Below are positions 18,096 to 26,601 of a stretch of 64,000 nucleotides of DNA, piece after piece. The notes under the pieces were generated by a model. The model had not been told where the DNA came from. It did no database searches and saw only the letters and a list, made by a program, of their open reading frames with translations. This DNA comes from Peptostreptococcaceae bacterium VA2 (GTDB taxonomy: Bacteria > Bacillota > Clostridia > Peptostreptococcales > Peptostreptococcaceae), in NCBI GenBank assembly GCA_000686145.1, contig JMMB01000007.1, positions 992,001 through 1,056,000 on the forward strand, in the 5' to 3' direction. Positions within the stretch are counted from its first letter, which is position 1, and every line of letters starts with the position of its first letter. The position numbers and the translations under genes are program-made.

Positions 18096-19022
18096 ATGGC
18101 AAGAGGCGACAAAATGAGAGTCAATTATGAGGAGTACCTTGTAGACGACGATTTACATATAAACTGGTATCCAGGGCACATGAAAAAAACTAAGGATTTA
18201 GTTAGAGATAACTTAAAGTTAGTTGATGTGGTAGTAGAACTTTTAGATTCTAGAATACCGTTTAGTAGTAAAAATCCAGATATAGATAAACTTGCAGGTG
18301 ATAAACCTAGAGTTGTTATATTAAATAAATCTGACTTAGCAGATAGAGCTAAATTAGACAAATGGATAAAATATTATAAAGATCGTGGTATTAAAGCTAT
18401 ACCTATGGATACAATGAAAGGTGTAGGTTTAAATAAAATAGTTGATGAGTGTAAGGCAGCAGTTAAAGATAAAATGGATGCATTGATTGAAAAGGGAAGA
18501 AAAGAAAGGCCAATAAGAATTATGATAGTTGGAGTTCCAAACGTAGGGAAATCTTCTATTATAAACAAGTTAACTGGTAGAAAAAGTACTGCAACAGGAG
18601 ATAAACCAGGTGTAACTAAAGGTAAACAATGGGTAAGATTAAAAGGAAACTTAGAGCTATTAGATACTCCAGGTATACTTTGGCCTAAATTTGAAGATCA
18701 AGAAGTTGCCCTTAACTTAGCATTTAGTAGAGCTATAAAAGATGAAGTTTTAGATGTTGAAACATTATCTTTAAGACTTATAGAAAAACTTATGGTAATA
18801 GAACCTGAGAAATTAAAAGCTAGATATAAGTTAGAAGAGTTAGGCGAAACTGGTTTAGACACTATGGATATGATAGGCCGTAAAAGAGGGTTTATAACAG
18901 GTAAAAAAGAACTTGATTATACTCGTATAGCTACTACTGTTTTAAATGAATTTAGAGAAGGTAAAATAGGTAGAATAAGCTTAGAAATTCCAGAAGATAT
19001 AAAAAATAATTATATAATATAA
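18096..19022 (+). CDS. rbgA: Ribosome biogenesis GTPase RbgA (YlqF)
   Basis: Circularly permuted GTPase needed for late 50S assembly. 308 residues from the ATG behind AAAGGAG. Seen: WYPGHMKK (about 24-31), G4 LNKSDLAD before G1 GVPNVGKSS, then G3 DTPGI, the permuted order of the YlqF/YawG family, and a C-terminal ANTAR-like helical domain. manA lies on the opposite strand upstream. Confidence 0.95.
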   Translation: MARGDKMRVNYEEYLVDDDLHINWYPGHMKKTKDLVRDNLKLVDVVVELLDSRIPFSSKNPDIDKLAGDKPRVVILNKSDLADRAKLDKWIKYYKDRGIKAIPMDTMKGVGLNKIVDECKAAVKDKMDALIEKGRKERPIRIMIVGVPNVGKSSIINKLTGRKSTATGDKPGVTKGKQWVRLKGNLELLDTPGILWPKFEDQEVALNLAFSRAIKDEVLDVETLSLRLIEKLMVIEPEKLKARYKLEELGETGLDTMDMIGRKRGFITGKKELDYTRIATTVLNEFREGKIGRISLEIPEDIKNNYII

Positions 19023-19025
19023 AAT

Positions 19026-19060
19026 AAAAAGGTATTGATTGAAAAATCAGTGCTTTTTTG
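19026..19060 (+). terminator. Terminator after rbgA
   Basis: A stem with TTGATT/AATCAG at its core around GAAA, running into TTTTTTG. Confidence 0.7.
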
Positions 19061-19145
19061 TTTTATATTATAAATAGAATTAAAATAAAAAATTAATGAT
19101 ATAATTATTATATGTTTTAATAAAAAAACTTTAGGGGGGAATATT

Positions 19146-19478
19146 ATGGGATTATGTAAAGATGAAATGAAAAAATTAATAAAGGGGGAAATAGAGAAAG
19201 TACATATAATTTCAGAATTTGAATCTATGGAAAGTATAGCTACAGCATTACAAGTATGGACGTATGATAAATCAAAAGACATAATATCATATTGTACAAT
19301 AACAAAATCTAATTATAAGAAACCATATTTTATAAAAATAAAGAATGGTTCGAATTTTGTTGACAAAAAATATGTTGGCGAAAGTTTAACAGATGATACT
19401 AAGCTTACGTTAACTACTAAAGAAAGAGCCTTTGAAATTTTAGAAACTTTAAAAATACCGAAAGATGTTATAATATAA
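19146..19478 (+). CDS. Unknown 110-residue protein
   Basis: Starts at ATG behind AGGGGGGA, an excellent ribosome site, so it is probably real. No signal peptide, membrane segment or cysteine motif; predicted small mixed alpha/beta protein rich in Lys, Thr and Ile (EIEKVHIISEFESMESI, then YKKPYFIKIKNGSNFV). I do not recognise a family. It lies alone between the rbgA terminator and the coiled-coil gene. Confidence 0.55.
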   Translation: MGLCKDEMKKLIKGEIEKVHIISEFESMESIATALQVWTYDKSKDIISYCTITKSNYKKPYFIKIKNGSNFVDKKYVGESLTDDTKLTLTTKERAFEILETLKIPKDVII

Positions 19479-19547
19479 TTATTTTATAATTACAACTTAT
19501 AAATCCTTTAACATATTATAAAATAAAATGTTAAAGGATGATGAGAT

Positions 19548-20333
19548 ATGAATCGAAAAATAAGCATATTAGCAGCTATAAGTATAGTATTAACATTATC
19601 ATTAGTAGTACTAGGTGTTAAATTTAAATATACAAGTAACGAAGTAGCAAATTTAAATGAAAAATTAGACACAAGTAATAAAAAATTAACTTCATTACAA
19701 ATAAAAAATGAAAATTTAGAAAAAGATTTAGAAAACAAAGATATAACAATAAAAGAAAAAAATATGGGAATACGAAAACTTGATGATTTAATATCTATTA
19801 AAGAAAGCACTATAAAAGAAATAGATGATTTAATAATACAAAGGAAAATTAGAATAGATAAAATAGATAAAATAATAAAACAACAAGACGATAAAATATC
19901 TAAATTAAATAAGTTGATAAATGATAAAGATAAAAAAATAATAGACTTAGATAAATATATTGAAAATAAAGATAATTACACACAAGAGCTTCGAAATTTA
20001 ATAAATACTAAAGATAAAAATATAGAAAATATGAGTACGTTAATAACGACTAAAGATAAAATGATTTTAGATTTGAATAATTTAATAAATCAAAAAAATA
20101 ATTTGATACAAAAATTAAAAGACAACGAACTTATTTTAAACAATACGATACAAGATTTAAATAAAGAAATAGAAAATATAAAAAAAGATAAACAAGTATT
20201 AATAGATGCAAAGCAAATTGAAATAGATAAAATAAAAAAAGAAAAAGGAACTTTTAGTAATAAAATTAATGAATTACAAAATAAAGTAACACAGTTAGAA
20301 AATGAAATAAAAGACTTAAATCCAATAAAATAA
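19548..20333 (+). CDS. Membrane-anchored coiled-coil protein made of 14-residue repeats
   Basis: 261 residues. A basic N-terminus (MNRK) and one hydrophobic segment (about 5-24) suggest a signal anchor with the rest outside the membrane or an uncleaved signal. From residue 65 to 204 the chain divides into ten consecutive 14-residue units matching xxLIxxKDxxIxxL, i.e. double heptads, after which a looser Lys/Glu/Ile coiled coil runs to the end. No enzymatic motif. The composition (Lys, Asp, Asn, Ile, Leu) is extreme. Function unknown; a spacer, scaffold or cell-envelope filament is plausible. ATG follows AAGGATGATGAG. Ends at its own terminator. Confidence 0.65.
   Translation: MNRKISILAAISIVLTLSLVVLGVKFKYTSNEVANLNEKLDTSNKKLTSLQIKNENLEKDLENKDITIKEKNMGIRKLDDLISIKESTIKEIDDLIIQRKIRIDKIDKIIKQQDDKISKLNKLINDKDKKIIDLDKYIENKDNYTQELRNLINTKDKNIENMSTLITTKDKMILDLNNLINQKNNLIQKLKDNELILNNTIQDLNKEIENIKKDKQVLIDAKQIEIDKIKKEKGTFSNKINELQNKVTQLENEIKDLNPIK
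19782..20159 (+). repeat. Nine 42-base units encoding 14-residue coiled-coil repeats
   Basis: Residues 79-204 of the coiled-coil gene split exactly into nine 14-residue units, e.g. NKLINDKDKKIIDL, RNLINTKDKNIENM, STLITTKDKMILDL, NNLINQKNNLIQKL. A tenth, weaker unit precedes them (from 19740). The DNA copies have diverged, so the periodicity is clearest in the protein. Confidence 0.75.
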
Positions 20334-20343
20334 AATTTAAAAT

Positions 20344-20379
20344 AAAAAAGCTAGCTTAGTTTATATTAAGCTAGTTTTT
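20344..20379 (+). terminator. Terminator after the coiled-coil gene
   Basis: CTAGCTTA pairs with TAAGCTAG and is followed by TTTTTAA. Confidence 0.8.
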
Positions 20380-20404
20380 AAACTTTAATAAAAATATAAC
20401 TATG

Positions 20405-20434
20405 GTTGCAAATGCAACTAAATTGAAGTATACT
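20405..20434 (+). promoter_or_regulatory. marR promoter with palindromic operator over the -35
   Basis: GTTGCAAATGCAAC (20405-20418) has perfect 6-base arms. It contains the -35 TTGCAA (20406-20411), which lies 17 bases before TATACT (20429-20434). A regulator bound here would block the polymerase, as expected for MarR autorepression. The binding protein is inferred from position. Confidence 0.55.
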
Positions 20435-20488
20435 AAAACAGTTGTGTATACAATAAACTATACATATCCACAAGGAGTTGGAAATTTG

Positions 20489-20908
20489 ATGAAACAAAAT
20501 TGTGAATACATCGGAAAATACATATCTCAAATGTATAGAAAAGGCAGCTCATTTATATCTAAGGAACTTAACGATTTGGAAATAGGTTCAGGCCAAGTTA
20601 TGTTTTTACTAGAACTATACAGAAAAGATGGAAGAAATCAAGAAGAACTCTCAGATATTCTTAATATAGATAAAGGAACTACTGCAAGAGCAATAAAAAA
20701 ATTAGAATCGAATAATTTCTTAATTAGAGAAAAAGATGAAAATGATAAGAGAGCATATAAAGTTTACTTAACTCAAAAGAGTAAGGACTTAGAAGAAGAG
20801 ATTTATACTGTAATGATGAACTGGGAAGATATTATAAGTTCGAAACTTACTAAAGATGAAACAAGAATGATGATATTATTGCTTAGAAAAATGTGCACAA
20901 TTAAATAA
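20489..20908 (+). CDS. MarR family transcriptional regulator
   Basis: 139 residues from the ATG about 11 bases after AAGGAG; a longer frame reaches 20402 but runs through the operator. Seen: winged helix with LSDILNIDKGTTARAIKKLESNNFLIREKDENDKRAY, the recognition helix and wing of the family. Next gene (12 bases on) is a MATE exporter, so the usual inference is drug- or metabolite-responsive repression of that exporter and of itself. Ligand unknown. Confidence 0.9.
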   Translation: MKQNCEYIGKYISQMYRKGSSFISKELNDLEIGSGQVMFLLELYRKDGRNQEELSDILNIDKGTTARAIKKLESNNFLIREKDENDKRAYKVYLTQKSKDLEEEIYTVMMNWEDIISSKLTKDETRMMILLLRKMCTIK

Positions 20909-20919
20909 GGAGGTAATTT

Positions 20920-22296
20920 ATGAAAAACTCGCAAGTACTAGGAACAGAATCAATTGGAAAATTATTAATGAAATATTCAATACCAGCAATTATAGGAATG
21001 ATAGTTAACGCACTTTATAATGTAGTAGATAGAATATTTATAGGAAATATACCTGATGTAGGACCATTAGCTCTAACAGGTGTTGGTGTTACAATGCCTA
21101 TTATGACTATAATATTAGCATTTGCAATGCTTATAGGAATAGGTGTTACAACTAATATTTCAATTAAATTAGGTCAAGGTAAAAAAGAAGAAGCTCAAAA
21201 ACTTATAGGAAATGGTATAACATTATCAATAATCATAAGTGTAATTATAAGTATAGTAGGAATAATATTTGGAGATAGTATACTAAAGTTATTTGGGGCA
21301 AGTAATCAAACACTATATTATGCTCAATCATATATATATATAATTTTAGCTGGAACTATATTTAACATATTAGCATTTACATTAAATAATACTATAAGAG
21401 GAGATGGAAATCCAAAACTTGCTGCAACTATAATGGTTGTAGGGTGTTTAACTAATATAGTATTAGATGCGGTTTTAATATTTGTATTTAAATTAGGTAT
21501 ACAAGGTGCTGCAATAGCAACTGTAATATCTCAAATGGTAACGGCAATATGGGCATTAATGTATTATTTAAAAGGAAAATCTAATCTTAAATTTGAAAAA
21601 TCAAGTTTAAAACTAGATAAATCATTAGTAAAGATAATATTTGCAATAGGTTCAGCTCCTTTTGCAATGCAAATAGCTGCAAGTTTGGTTCAAGTAATAT
21701 CTAATAATGCATTAAAAGTATATGGTGGAGATTTAGCAATAGGAGCTATGGCAACTATATCATCTATATCTATGATATTTTTAATGCCTATATTTGGGCT
21801 TAATCAGGGTGCACAACCTATAATTGGGTTTAATTATGGAGCAAAACAATATGAGAGAGCAAATAGTGCTTTTAAAGTATCAGCATTAGCATCAATTATA
21901 ATAATGACTAGTGGATGGTTATTAGTTCAAACTGTACCTGAACTTATAGTTGGAATGTTCAATAAAGATCCAAAACTTATGAAAATAACAGTTAATGGAA
22001 TTAGAATATATTTACTTATGTTACCTATAATAGGTGTATCTATAACTGGTTCCAACTATATTCAATCAGTAGGAAAAGCAAAAATAGCAATGGTGTTAAG
22101 TTTACTAAGACAAGTTATACTACTGATTCCTATGATTGTTATATTACCAAAATTCTTTGGATTAGATGGTGTATGGTATGCTCAACCAGTAGCAGATTTT
22201 TTAGCTACAGTAATTACGGTAGTTATATTAATTAAAGAATTAAGAAGCTATAAAAAAGATGATTTTGTAAAAAATGAAAAAAAACTAACAGCATAA
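20920..22296 (+). CDS. MATE family efflux transporter
   Basis: 458 residues with about 12 membrane helices in two similar halves, starting GTESIGKLLMKYSIPAIIGM, and the MATE pattern NTIRGDGNPKLA in the first half. Exports cationic compounds with Na+ or H+. AGGAGG precedes the ATG. Co-transcribed with marR. Substrate cannot be inferred. Confidence 0.92.
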   Translation: MKNSQVLGTESIGKLLMKYSIPAIIGMIVNALYNVVDRIFIGNIPDVGPLALTGVGVTMPIMTIILAFAMLIGIGVTTNISIKLGQGKKEEAQKLIGNGITLSIIISVIISIVGIIFGDSILKLFGASNQTLYYAQSYIYIILAGTIFNILAFTLNNTIRGDGNPKLAATIMVVGCLTNIVLDAVLIFVFKLGIQGAAIATVISQMVTAIWALMYYLKGKSNLKFEKSSLKLDKSLVKIIFAIGSAPFAMQIAASLVQVISNNALKVYGGDLAIGAMATISSISMIFLMPIFGLNQGAQPIIGFNYGAKQYERANSAFKVSALASIIIMTSGWLLVQTVPELIVGMFNKDPKLMKITVNGIRIYLLMLPIIGVSITGSNYIQSVGKAKIAMVLSLLRQVILLIPMIVILPKFFGLDGVWYAQPVADFLATVITVVILIKELRSYKKDDFVKNEKKLTA

Positions 22297-22302
22297 AAGT
22301 TA

Positions 22303-22336
22303 AAAGGAGTATAGATTTTATCTATGCTTTTTTTGT
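22303..22336 (+). terminator. Terminator after the MATE gene
   Basis: AGTATAGAT and ATCTATGCT form the stem, followed by a long T-run. Confidence 0.8.
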
Positions 22337-22370
22337 TTTTGTTGGAAAAAGTTTTCTTGGATTTTAATAT

Positions 22371-22440
22371 GAAAAACGAAATAAAAAATAAAAAATATAA
22401 TAAAAAATAAAAAAATATAAAAAAAAATATAATAAAATGA
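22371..22440 (+). other. A-rich low-complexity stretch upstream of brnQ
   Basis: In the 360-base gap before brnQ, about 70 bases consist almost only of A and T in short AAAATATAATAAAA-like units. No ORF or hairpin. It could act as bent DNA or an upstream promoter element; otherwise I see nothing in it. Confidence 0.4.
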
Positions 22441-22495
22441 AATGCTTAGGCTTAAGTTGTTCCATAATGTGACAAGAAAATGATTTCATAGATGA

Positions 22496-22510
22496 AATTG
22501 TCAGAAAGTT
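22496..22510 (+). promoter_or_regulatory. Candidate CodY box upstream of brnQ
   Basis: AATTGTCAGAAAGTT matches the CodY consensus AATTTTCWGAAAATT with two mismatches. It ends 19 bases before the -35 of the brnQ promoter. codY itself is at 31.6 kb, and brnQ-type genes are known CodY targets in Firmicutes. Confidence 0.6.
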
Positions 22511-22529
22511 TAATAAATTTTAAATATTA

Positions 22530-22559
22530 TTGACCTTTTGAAAATATAGATGTTATAAT
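22530..22559 (+). promoter_or_regulatory. Probable brnQ promoter
   Basis: TTGACC (22530-22535), 18-base spacer, TATAAT (22554-22559). An imperfect inverted repeat (AATTCAAAATAT ... ATATTTTGAAATT, 22561-22614) begins around the expected start of transcription. Confidence 0.55.
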
Positions 22560-22656
22560 TAATTCAAAATATTAAATCAAAAAATAATTTGATGTAATTT
22601 GATATTTTGAAATTATAATTATTTAGATTTACATGAATTTTTAAGGGGGCAATAAT

Positions 22657-23958
22657 ATGAATAAAACAAATAAAGATGTAGTGATAGTTGGATTTGCACT
22701 GTTCGCAATGTTCTTCGGAGCAGGGAACTTAATTTTCCCACCGTTTCTAGGAGTGATTTCTGGTTCAAGCTGGCTAACCGGATTTGGTGGATTTTTACTA
22801 GCTGATGTTGGTTTAGCATTATTAGCAGTAGCAGCTGCAGCTAAATGTAATGGAGAAATAAGTCAAATTCTTGGAAGAGCAGGAAAAAATTTAGCTTTAA
22901 TATTAGGTTCAGCAATAATGATATGCCTAGGGCCGCTTTTAGCAATACCTAGAACAGCCGCAACAACTTTTGAGATGGGTGTAGCACCAATATTTAATGG
23001 ATTTAATCCTATATTATTCTCAATATTATTCTTTGCATTAACTTTTATATTAACTATAAAGCCATCAAAAGTTGTAGATATAATAGGACAATATTTAACA
23101 CCAGCATTATTAGTTGCATTAGGAGTGTTAATAGTTAAAGGTATAATGTCTCCATTAGGAGAAATAAACCCACAACCAATGATAAACGATATCTTTGCAG
23201 AAGGTGTTAAACAAGGATATCAAACAATGGATGCATTAGGTGCAGTTGCATTGTCAACAGTTATAATAACATCACTTACAAATAAAGGGTATACTGATCA
23301 AAATCAAAAAGTCAAATTAACTATGAAAGCAGGAATTGTTGCTGCTATAGGATTGTTCTTAGTATACGGAGGACTAACATACCTAGGAGCAACAGTATCT
23401 AAAATATACGGACAAGATGTAGTAAGAACATCATTAATAGTAGAAATAACAGCATCACTTCTTGGTCATCCAGGAAAAATTATATTAGCTTTAATAGTAG
23501 GGTTAGCTTGTTTAACAACAGCTATAGGTCTTGTGTCAGCAACAGCACAATTCTTCTCAAAGCTTACAAATGGAAAAGTAAAGTATGAAACTATAGTTAC
23601 AGTAGTTTGCATATTTAGTGCAATAGTATCAAACTTTGGAGTAAGCACAATAATAAAATTCTCTGGTCCAATATTAGATATAATATACCCAGCAACAGTT
23701 GTATTAGTAATAATGACATTATTTAGTTCTAAAATTAAAAATGACAATGCATTTAAAGGTGCAGCTTATATGGCTTTAATAGTAAGTGTATTAACTGTAG
23801 CAAATAATTTAGGCGTATCTATACCAATGGTTACTAAATTACCATTTAACTCATTAGGATTTAACTGGATAGTACCAGTTTTAATAGCAGGTATAGTAGG
23901 TAATTTTATACCTTCAACTAATAAAGAAACAAGAATAGATATTAATAAAGTTGGTTAG
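22657..23958 (+). CDS. brnQ: Branched-chain amino acid transport carrier BrnQ
   Basis: 433 residues with about 12 membrane helices. N-terminus MNKTNKDVVIVGFALFAMFF followed by GAGNLIFPPFLG, the LIV carrier signature. Imports leucine, isoleucine and valine with Na+. AAGGGGGC is the ribosome site. Single gene with own promoter and terminator and a candidate CodY box, so probably repressed when branched-chain amino acids and GTP are high. Confidence 0.93.
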   Translation: MNKTNKDVVIVGFALFAMFFGAGNLIFPPFLGVISGSSWLTGFGGFLLADVGLALLAVAAAAKCNGEISQILGRAGKNLALILGSAIMICLGPLLAIPRTAATTFEMGVAPIFNGFNPILFSILFFALTFILTIKPSKVVDIIGQYLTPALLVALGVLIVKGIMSPLGEINPQPMINDIFAEGVKQGYQTMDALGAVALSTVIITSLTNKGYTDQNQKVKLTMKAGIVAAIGLFLVYGGLTYLGATVSKIYGQDVVRTSLIVEITASLLGHPGKIILALIVGLACLTTAIGLVSATAQFFSKLTNGKVKYETIVTVVCIFSAIVSNFGVSTIIKFSGPILDIIYPATVVLVIMTLFSSKIKNDNAFKGAAYMALIVSVLTVANNLGVSIPMVTKLPFNSLGFNWIVPVLIAGIVGNFIPSTNKETRIDINKVG

Positions 23959-24052
23959 TTAATAAACAATAAATTTATGATTTAAAGGTTGAGTGAGGCT
24001 TTTAAAAAGTAATATTTTTAGAAATTATTATATAGAATTAGAGAGTATTATA

Positions 24053-24086
24053 AAAATCGTTGATATTAATTTATCAACGATTTTTT
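24053..24086 (+). terminator. Terminator after brnQ
   Basis: AAAATCGTTGATA pairs with TATCAACGATTTT and runs into TTTATTT. Confidence 0.85.
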
Positions 24087-24181
24087 ATTTGTAATGATTT
24101 TATAATTAGTGCGTATAAGGTATACTAAATTGTAGTGATATTTAGTAAAATAAATAATACATAATGTTAAGGAGAAAAAAT

Positions 24182-24949
24182 ATGAAAGACAAAAATGTAA
24201 AAACAATTAAAGAAATAATAGATAATTTAAGTACTGATAAATACTTAGAATATATAGATATATTAAGACTTGATGAGAGAAAATCAGTTCAAAATATAGC
24301 TGTAAAAATGGCAAAAAAATTAGACTCTATTAGAAGAGAAGATGAAAGGCTAGAAGCTATAAATATATTTGAAAATGAAGGATATAACAAAGGATATATG
24401 TATATTGGTGGAATAGATGAGGCTGGACGAGGACCTCTTGCAGGGCCTGTTGTAGCTGCTGTAGTAGTATTTAAACCAAATACTAAGATAGAAGGCGTAA
24501 ATGACTCTAAGAAGCTAAGTGAATCCAGAAGAGATGAATTATTTGATATAATAAAAGATCAAGCTATAGATTATGGAATAGGGATAGTTAATAATGAGGA
24601 AATAGATAAGTTTAATATATTAAATGCTACTTATATGGCTATGAAAAAGGCAGTAAATTGTTTAGAAAAAAATCCTGATTATTTATTGATAGACGCTACA
24701 ACAATACCAGGGGTAGATATAGCACAAAAGCCTATAATAAAAGGTGATTCGAAATCTATATCTATAGCAGCAGCAAGTATATTAGCTAAAGTTACAAGGG
24801 ATAGTATCATGTATCAATATGATGAAATATATCCAGGATATGGATTCAAATCACATAAAGGATATGGGACTAAAGAACACTATGAAGCTATTGAAAAACA
24901 AGGAATAACGCCTATTCATAGAAAGAGTTTCTTAAAAAATATACTATAA
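24182..24949 (+). CDS. rnhB: Ribonuclease HII
   Basis: Removes ribonucleotides and RNA primers from DNA. 255 residues from the ATG behind AAGGAG. Seen: an N-terminal helical extension (to about 70), then GGIDEAGRGPLAGPVVAA holding the first catalytic Asp and Glu, LLIDATTIPG with the next Asp, and the C-terminal HRKSF. The N-terminal extension is common in Firmicute RnhB. Confidence 0.94.
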   Translation: MKDKNVKTIKEIIDNLSTDKYLEYIDILRLDERKSVQNIAVKMAKKLDSIRREDERLEAINIFENEGYNKGYMYIGGIDEAGRGPLAGPVVAAVVVFKPNTKIEGVNDSKKLSESRRDELFDIIKDQAIDYGIGIVNNEEIDKFNILNATYMAMKKAVNCLEKNPDYLLIDATTIPGVDIAQKPIIKGDSKSISIAAASILAKVTRDSIMYQYDEIYPGYGFKSHKGYGTKEHYEAIEKQGITPIHRKSFLKNIL

Positions 24950-25025
24950 AAGACAAAGAGTTACTTTAAATTAATAGGTTATTACAATATACATTATTTA
25001 AAATAAATATAAATTGGGGGAAGCT

Positions 25026-26078
25026 ATGATGAGCTTTAAAGAATTAGAAAAAAAAGCAAGAGAAAATTTAAATGGAAGCTGCAAAGTTTGTAAAGTATGT
25101 AATGGTGTAGCTTGTGCAGGTGAAGTTCCTGGAATGGGTGGAAAAGGAAGTGGATCTTCATTTATTGAAAGTAGAAAAAGTTTGGATTCTGTAAAAATAA
25201 ATATGAGAGTAATTCACAATGTATCTAATCCAGATATGAGTGTTGAATTATTTGGACAAAAGATGGAGGCGCCTATATTTGCAGCACCAATAACAGGCAC
25301 TACTTTAAATATGGGTGGTCAAGTATCTGAAAGAGAATATATAGAGCCTGTTGTAAAGGGTTGTGTAAATAGTGGCATTCTTGCAATGGTAGGAGATACA
25401 GCAGTAGATGAATTTTTAATAGAAAACTTAAAGGTTTTAAAAGAAAATAATGGTCAAGGGATAGTATTTATAAAGCCATGGGAAAATGATGATATAATAA
25501 AGAAAATTAAGTTGGCAGAAGACAGTGGTGCAATAGCTGTAGGAGTAGATATAGATGCATGTGGTTTAGTTACTTTATCAATGCATGGAAAAACAGTAGA
25601 ATCTAAAGATATGAAAGCACTAAAAGAATTAAAACAATCTACTAAATTACCATTTATAGTAAAAGGAATAATGACAGTTCAAGATGCATTGATGGCAGCT
25701 GACTGTGGTGCTGATGCTATCGTAGTATCAAATCATGGAGGTAGAGTACTAGATTGTACACCAGGTGTTTGTGAGGTGCTACCTCGAATATCAAAAGCAG
25801 TAAAAGGTAGAGTAACTATACTTGTAGATGGAGCGGTTAGAAATGGTGTAGACGTACTTAAAATGATAGGATTAGGTGCAGATGCAGTATTAATAGGAAG
25901 ACCATTTATAACAGCTTCATTTGGAGGCCAAACTGAAGGTGTAGAGACTTATGTAAATAAATTAAAAAGTGAATTGAGTTCAACTATGATATTAACTGGA
26001 TGCCAATCTATAAAAAATATAAATGATAGAGTAATTTATAAAAGCATGCCAGATAATAAGGGAGTACACATAATATAA
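25026..26078 (+). CDS. FMN-dependent alpha-hydroxy-acid oxidoreductase family protein
   Basis: 350 residues. TIM-barrel FMN enzyme related to lactate oxidase and L-lactate dehydrogenase: SNHGGRVLDC holds the catalytic His, then DGAVRNGVDVLKMIGLGADAVLIGRP binds FMN phosphate. The N-terminus has a cysteine-rich stretch CKVCKVCNGVACAG (about 18-31), absent from aerobic lactate oxidases. In an anaerobe a true oxidase is unlikely, so electron acceptor and substrate are open. TTGGGGGAAG precedes the ATG. Ends at a strong terminator. Confidence 0.8.
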   Translation: MMSFKELEKKARENLNGSCKVCKVCNGVACAGEVPGMGGKGSGSSFIESRKSLDSVKINMRVIHNVSNPDMSVELFGQKMEAPIFAAPITGTTLNMGGQVSEREYIEPVVKGCVNSGILAMVGDTAVDEFLIENLKVLKENNGQGIVFIKPWENDDIIKKIKLAEDSGAIAVGVDIDACGLVTLSMHGKTVESKDMKALKELKQSTKLPFIVKGIMTVQDALMAADCGADAIVVSNHGGRVLDCTPGVCEVLPRISKAVKGRVTILVDGAVRNGVDVLKMIGLGADAVLIGRPFITASFGGQTEGVETYVNKLKSELSSTMILTGCQSIKNINDRVIYKSMPDNKGVHII

Positions 26079-26082
26079 AGAT

Positions 26083-26118
26083 AAAAGCCCTATGAAAATT
26101 TTTCATAGGGCTTTTATT
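26083..26118 (+). terminator. Terminator after the FMN enzyme
   Basis: AAAAGCCCTATGAAAA pairs with TTTTCATAGGGCTTTT. Confidence 0.85.
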
Positions 26119-26245
26119 TTTATGTTATGTATAAATTAAATAACAACTAATTCATTTTAACAAATTAATATTGCAAAGATAAATATTGTATATATAAATA
26201 TTAAAAAGGCAATAATTACAAAAAAGTTAAAATTTAGGAGATAGC

Positions 26246-26590
26246 ATGAATAATAAAGAAAAAGGTGACTTAGGTGAGCGTATAGCATCTAGATATTTAT
26301 TAAATAAAGGTGCACAAATATTAGAGTCTAACTATAAAATAAAAACTGGAGAAATAGATATAATAACGAAGCTAGAAAATGAACTTGTGTTTGTAGAAGT
26401 TAAAGCAAGAAGTAATATAAAATATGGATATCCATGTGAAGCTGTTAATTATAGGAAAATGAAAAAAATAACAGATACTGCAAAGTATTATATTTTTAAA
26501 AATAATTTAAATAATGTACCAATTAGATTTGATGTTATAGAAGTTTATTTAAATGAGAATAAAGTTAATCATATAGTAAACGCTTTTTAG
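26246..26590 (+). CDS. yraN: YraN family (UPF0102) nuclease-like protein
   Basis: 114 residues, a small restriction-endonuclease-like fold: GERIASRYLLNKGAQILESNYK, then GEIDII and LVFVEVKAR, giving the Asp and Glu-x-Lys of the PD-(D/E)XK site. Function is not settled in the family. Starts the run yraN, comM-like, dprA, topA with gaps of 11, 9 and 28 bases. Confidence 0.88.
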   Translation: MNNKEKGDLGERIASRYLLNKGAQILESNYKIKTGEIDIITKLENELVFVEVKARSNIKYGYPCEAVNYRKMKKITDTAKYYIFKNNLNNVPIRFDVIEVYLNENKVNHIVNAF

Positions 26591-26601
26591 AAAGGAGAAC
26601 T

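Noticed and set aside
19740-20159. Minisatellite or CRISPR-like DNA repeat
   Set aside because: The 42-base units have diverged at the DNA level with no spacers; periodicity is protein-driven.
22371-22440. Possible small ORF or array in the A-rich stretch
   Set aside because: Low-complexity A/T sequence without start, ribosome site or repeated unit.
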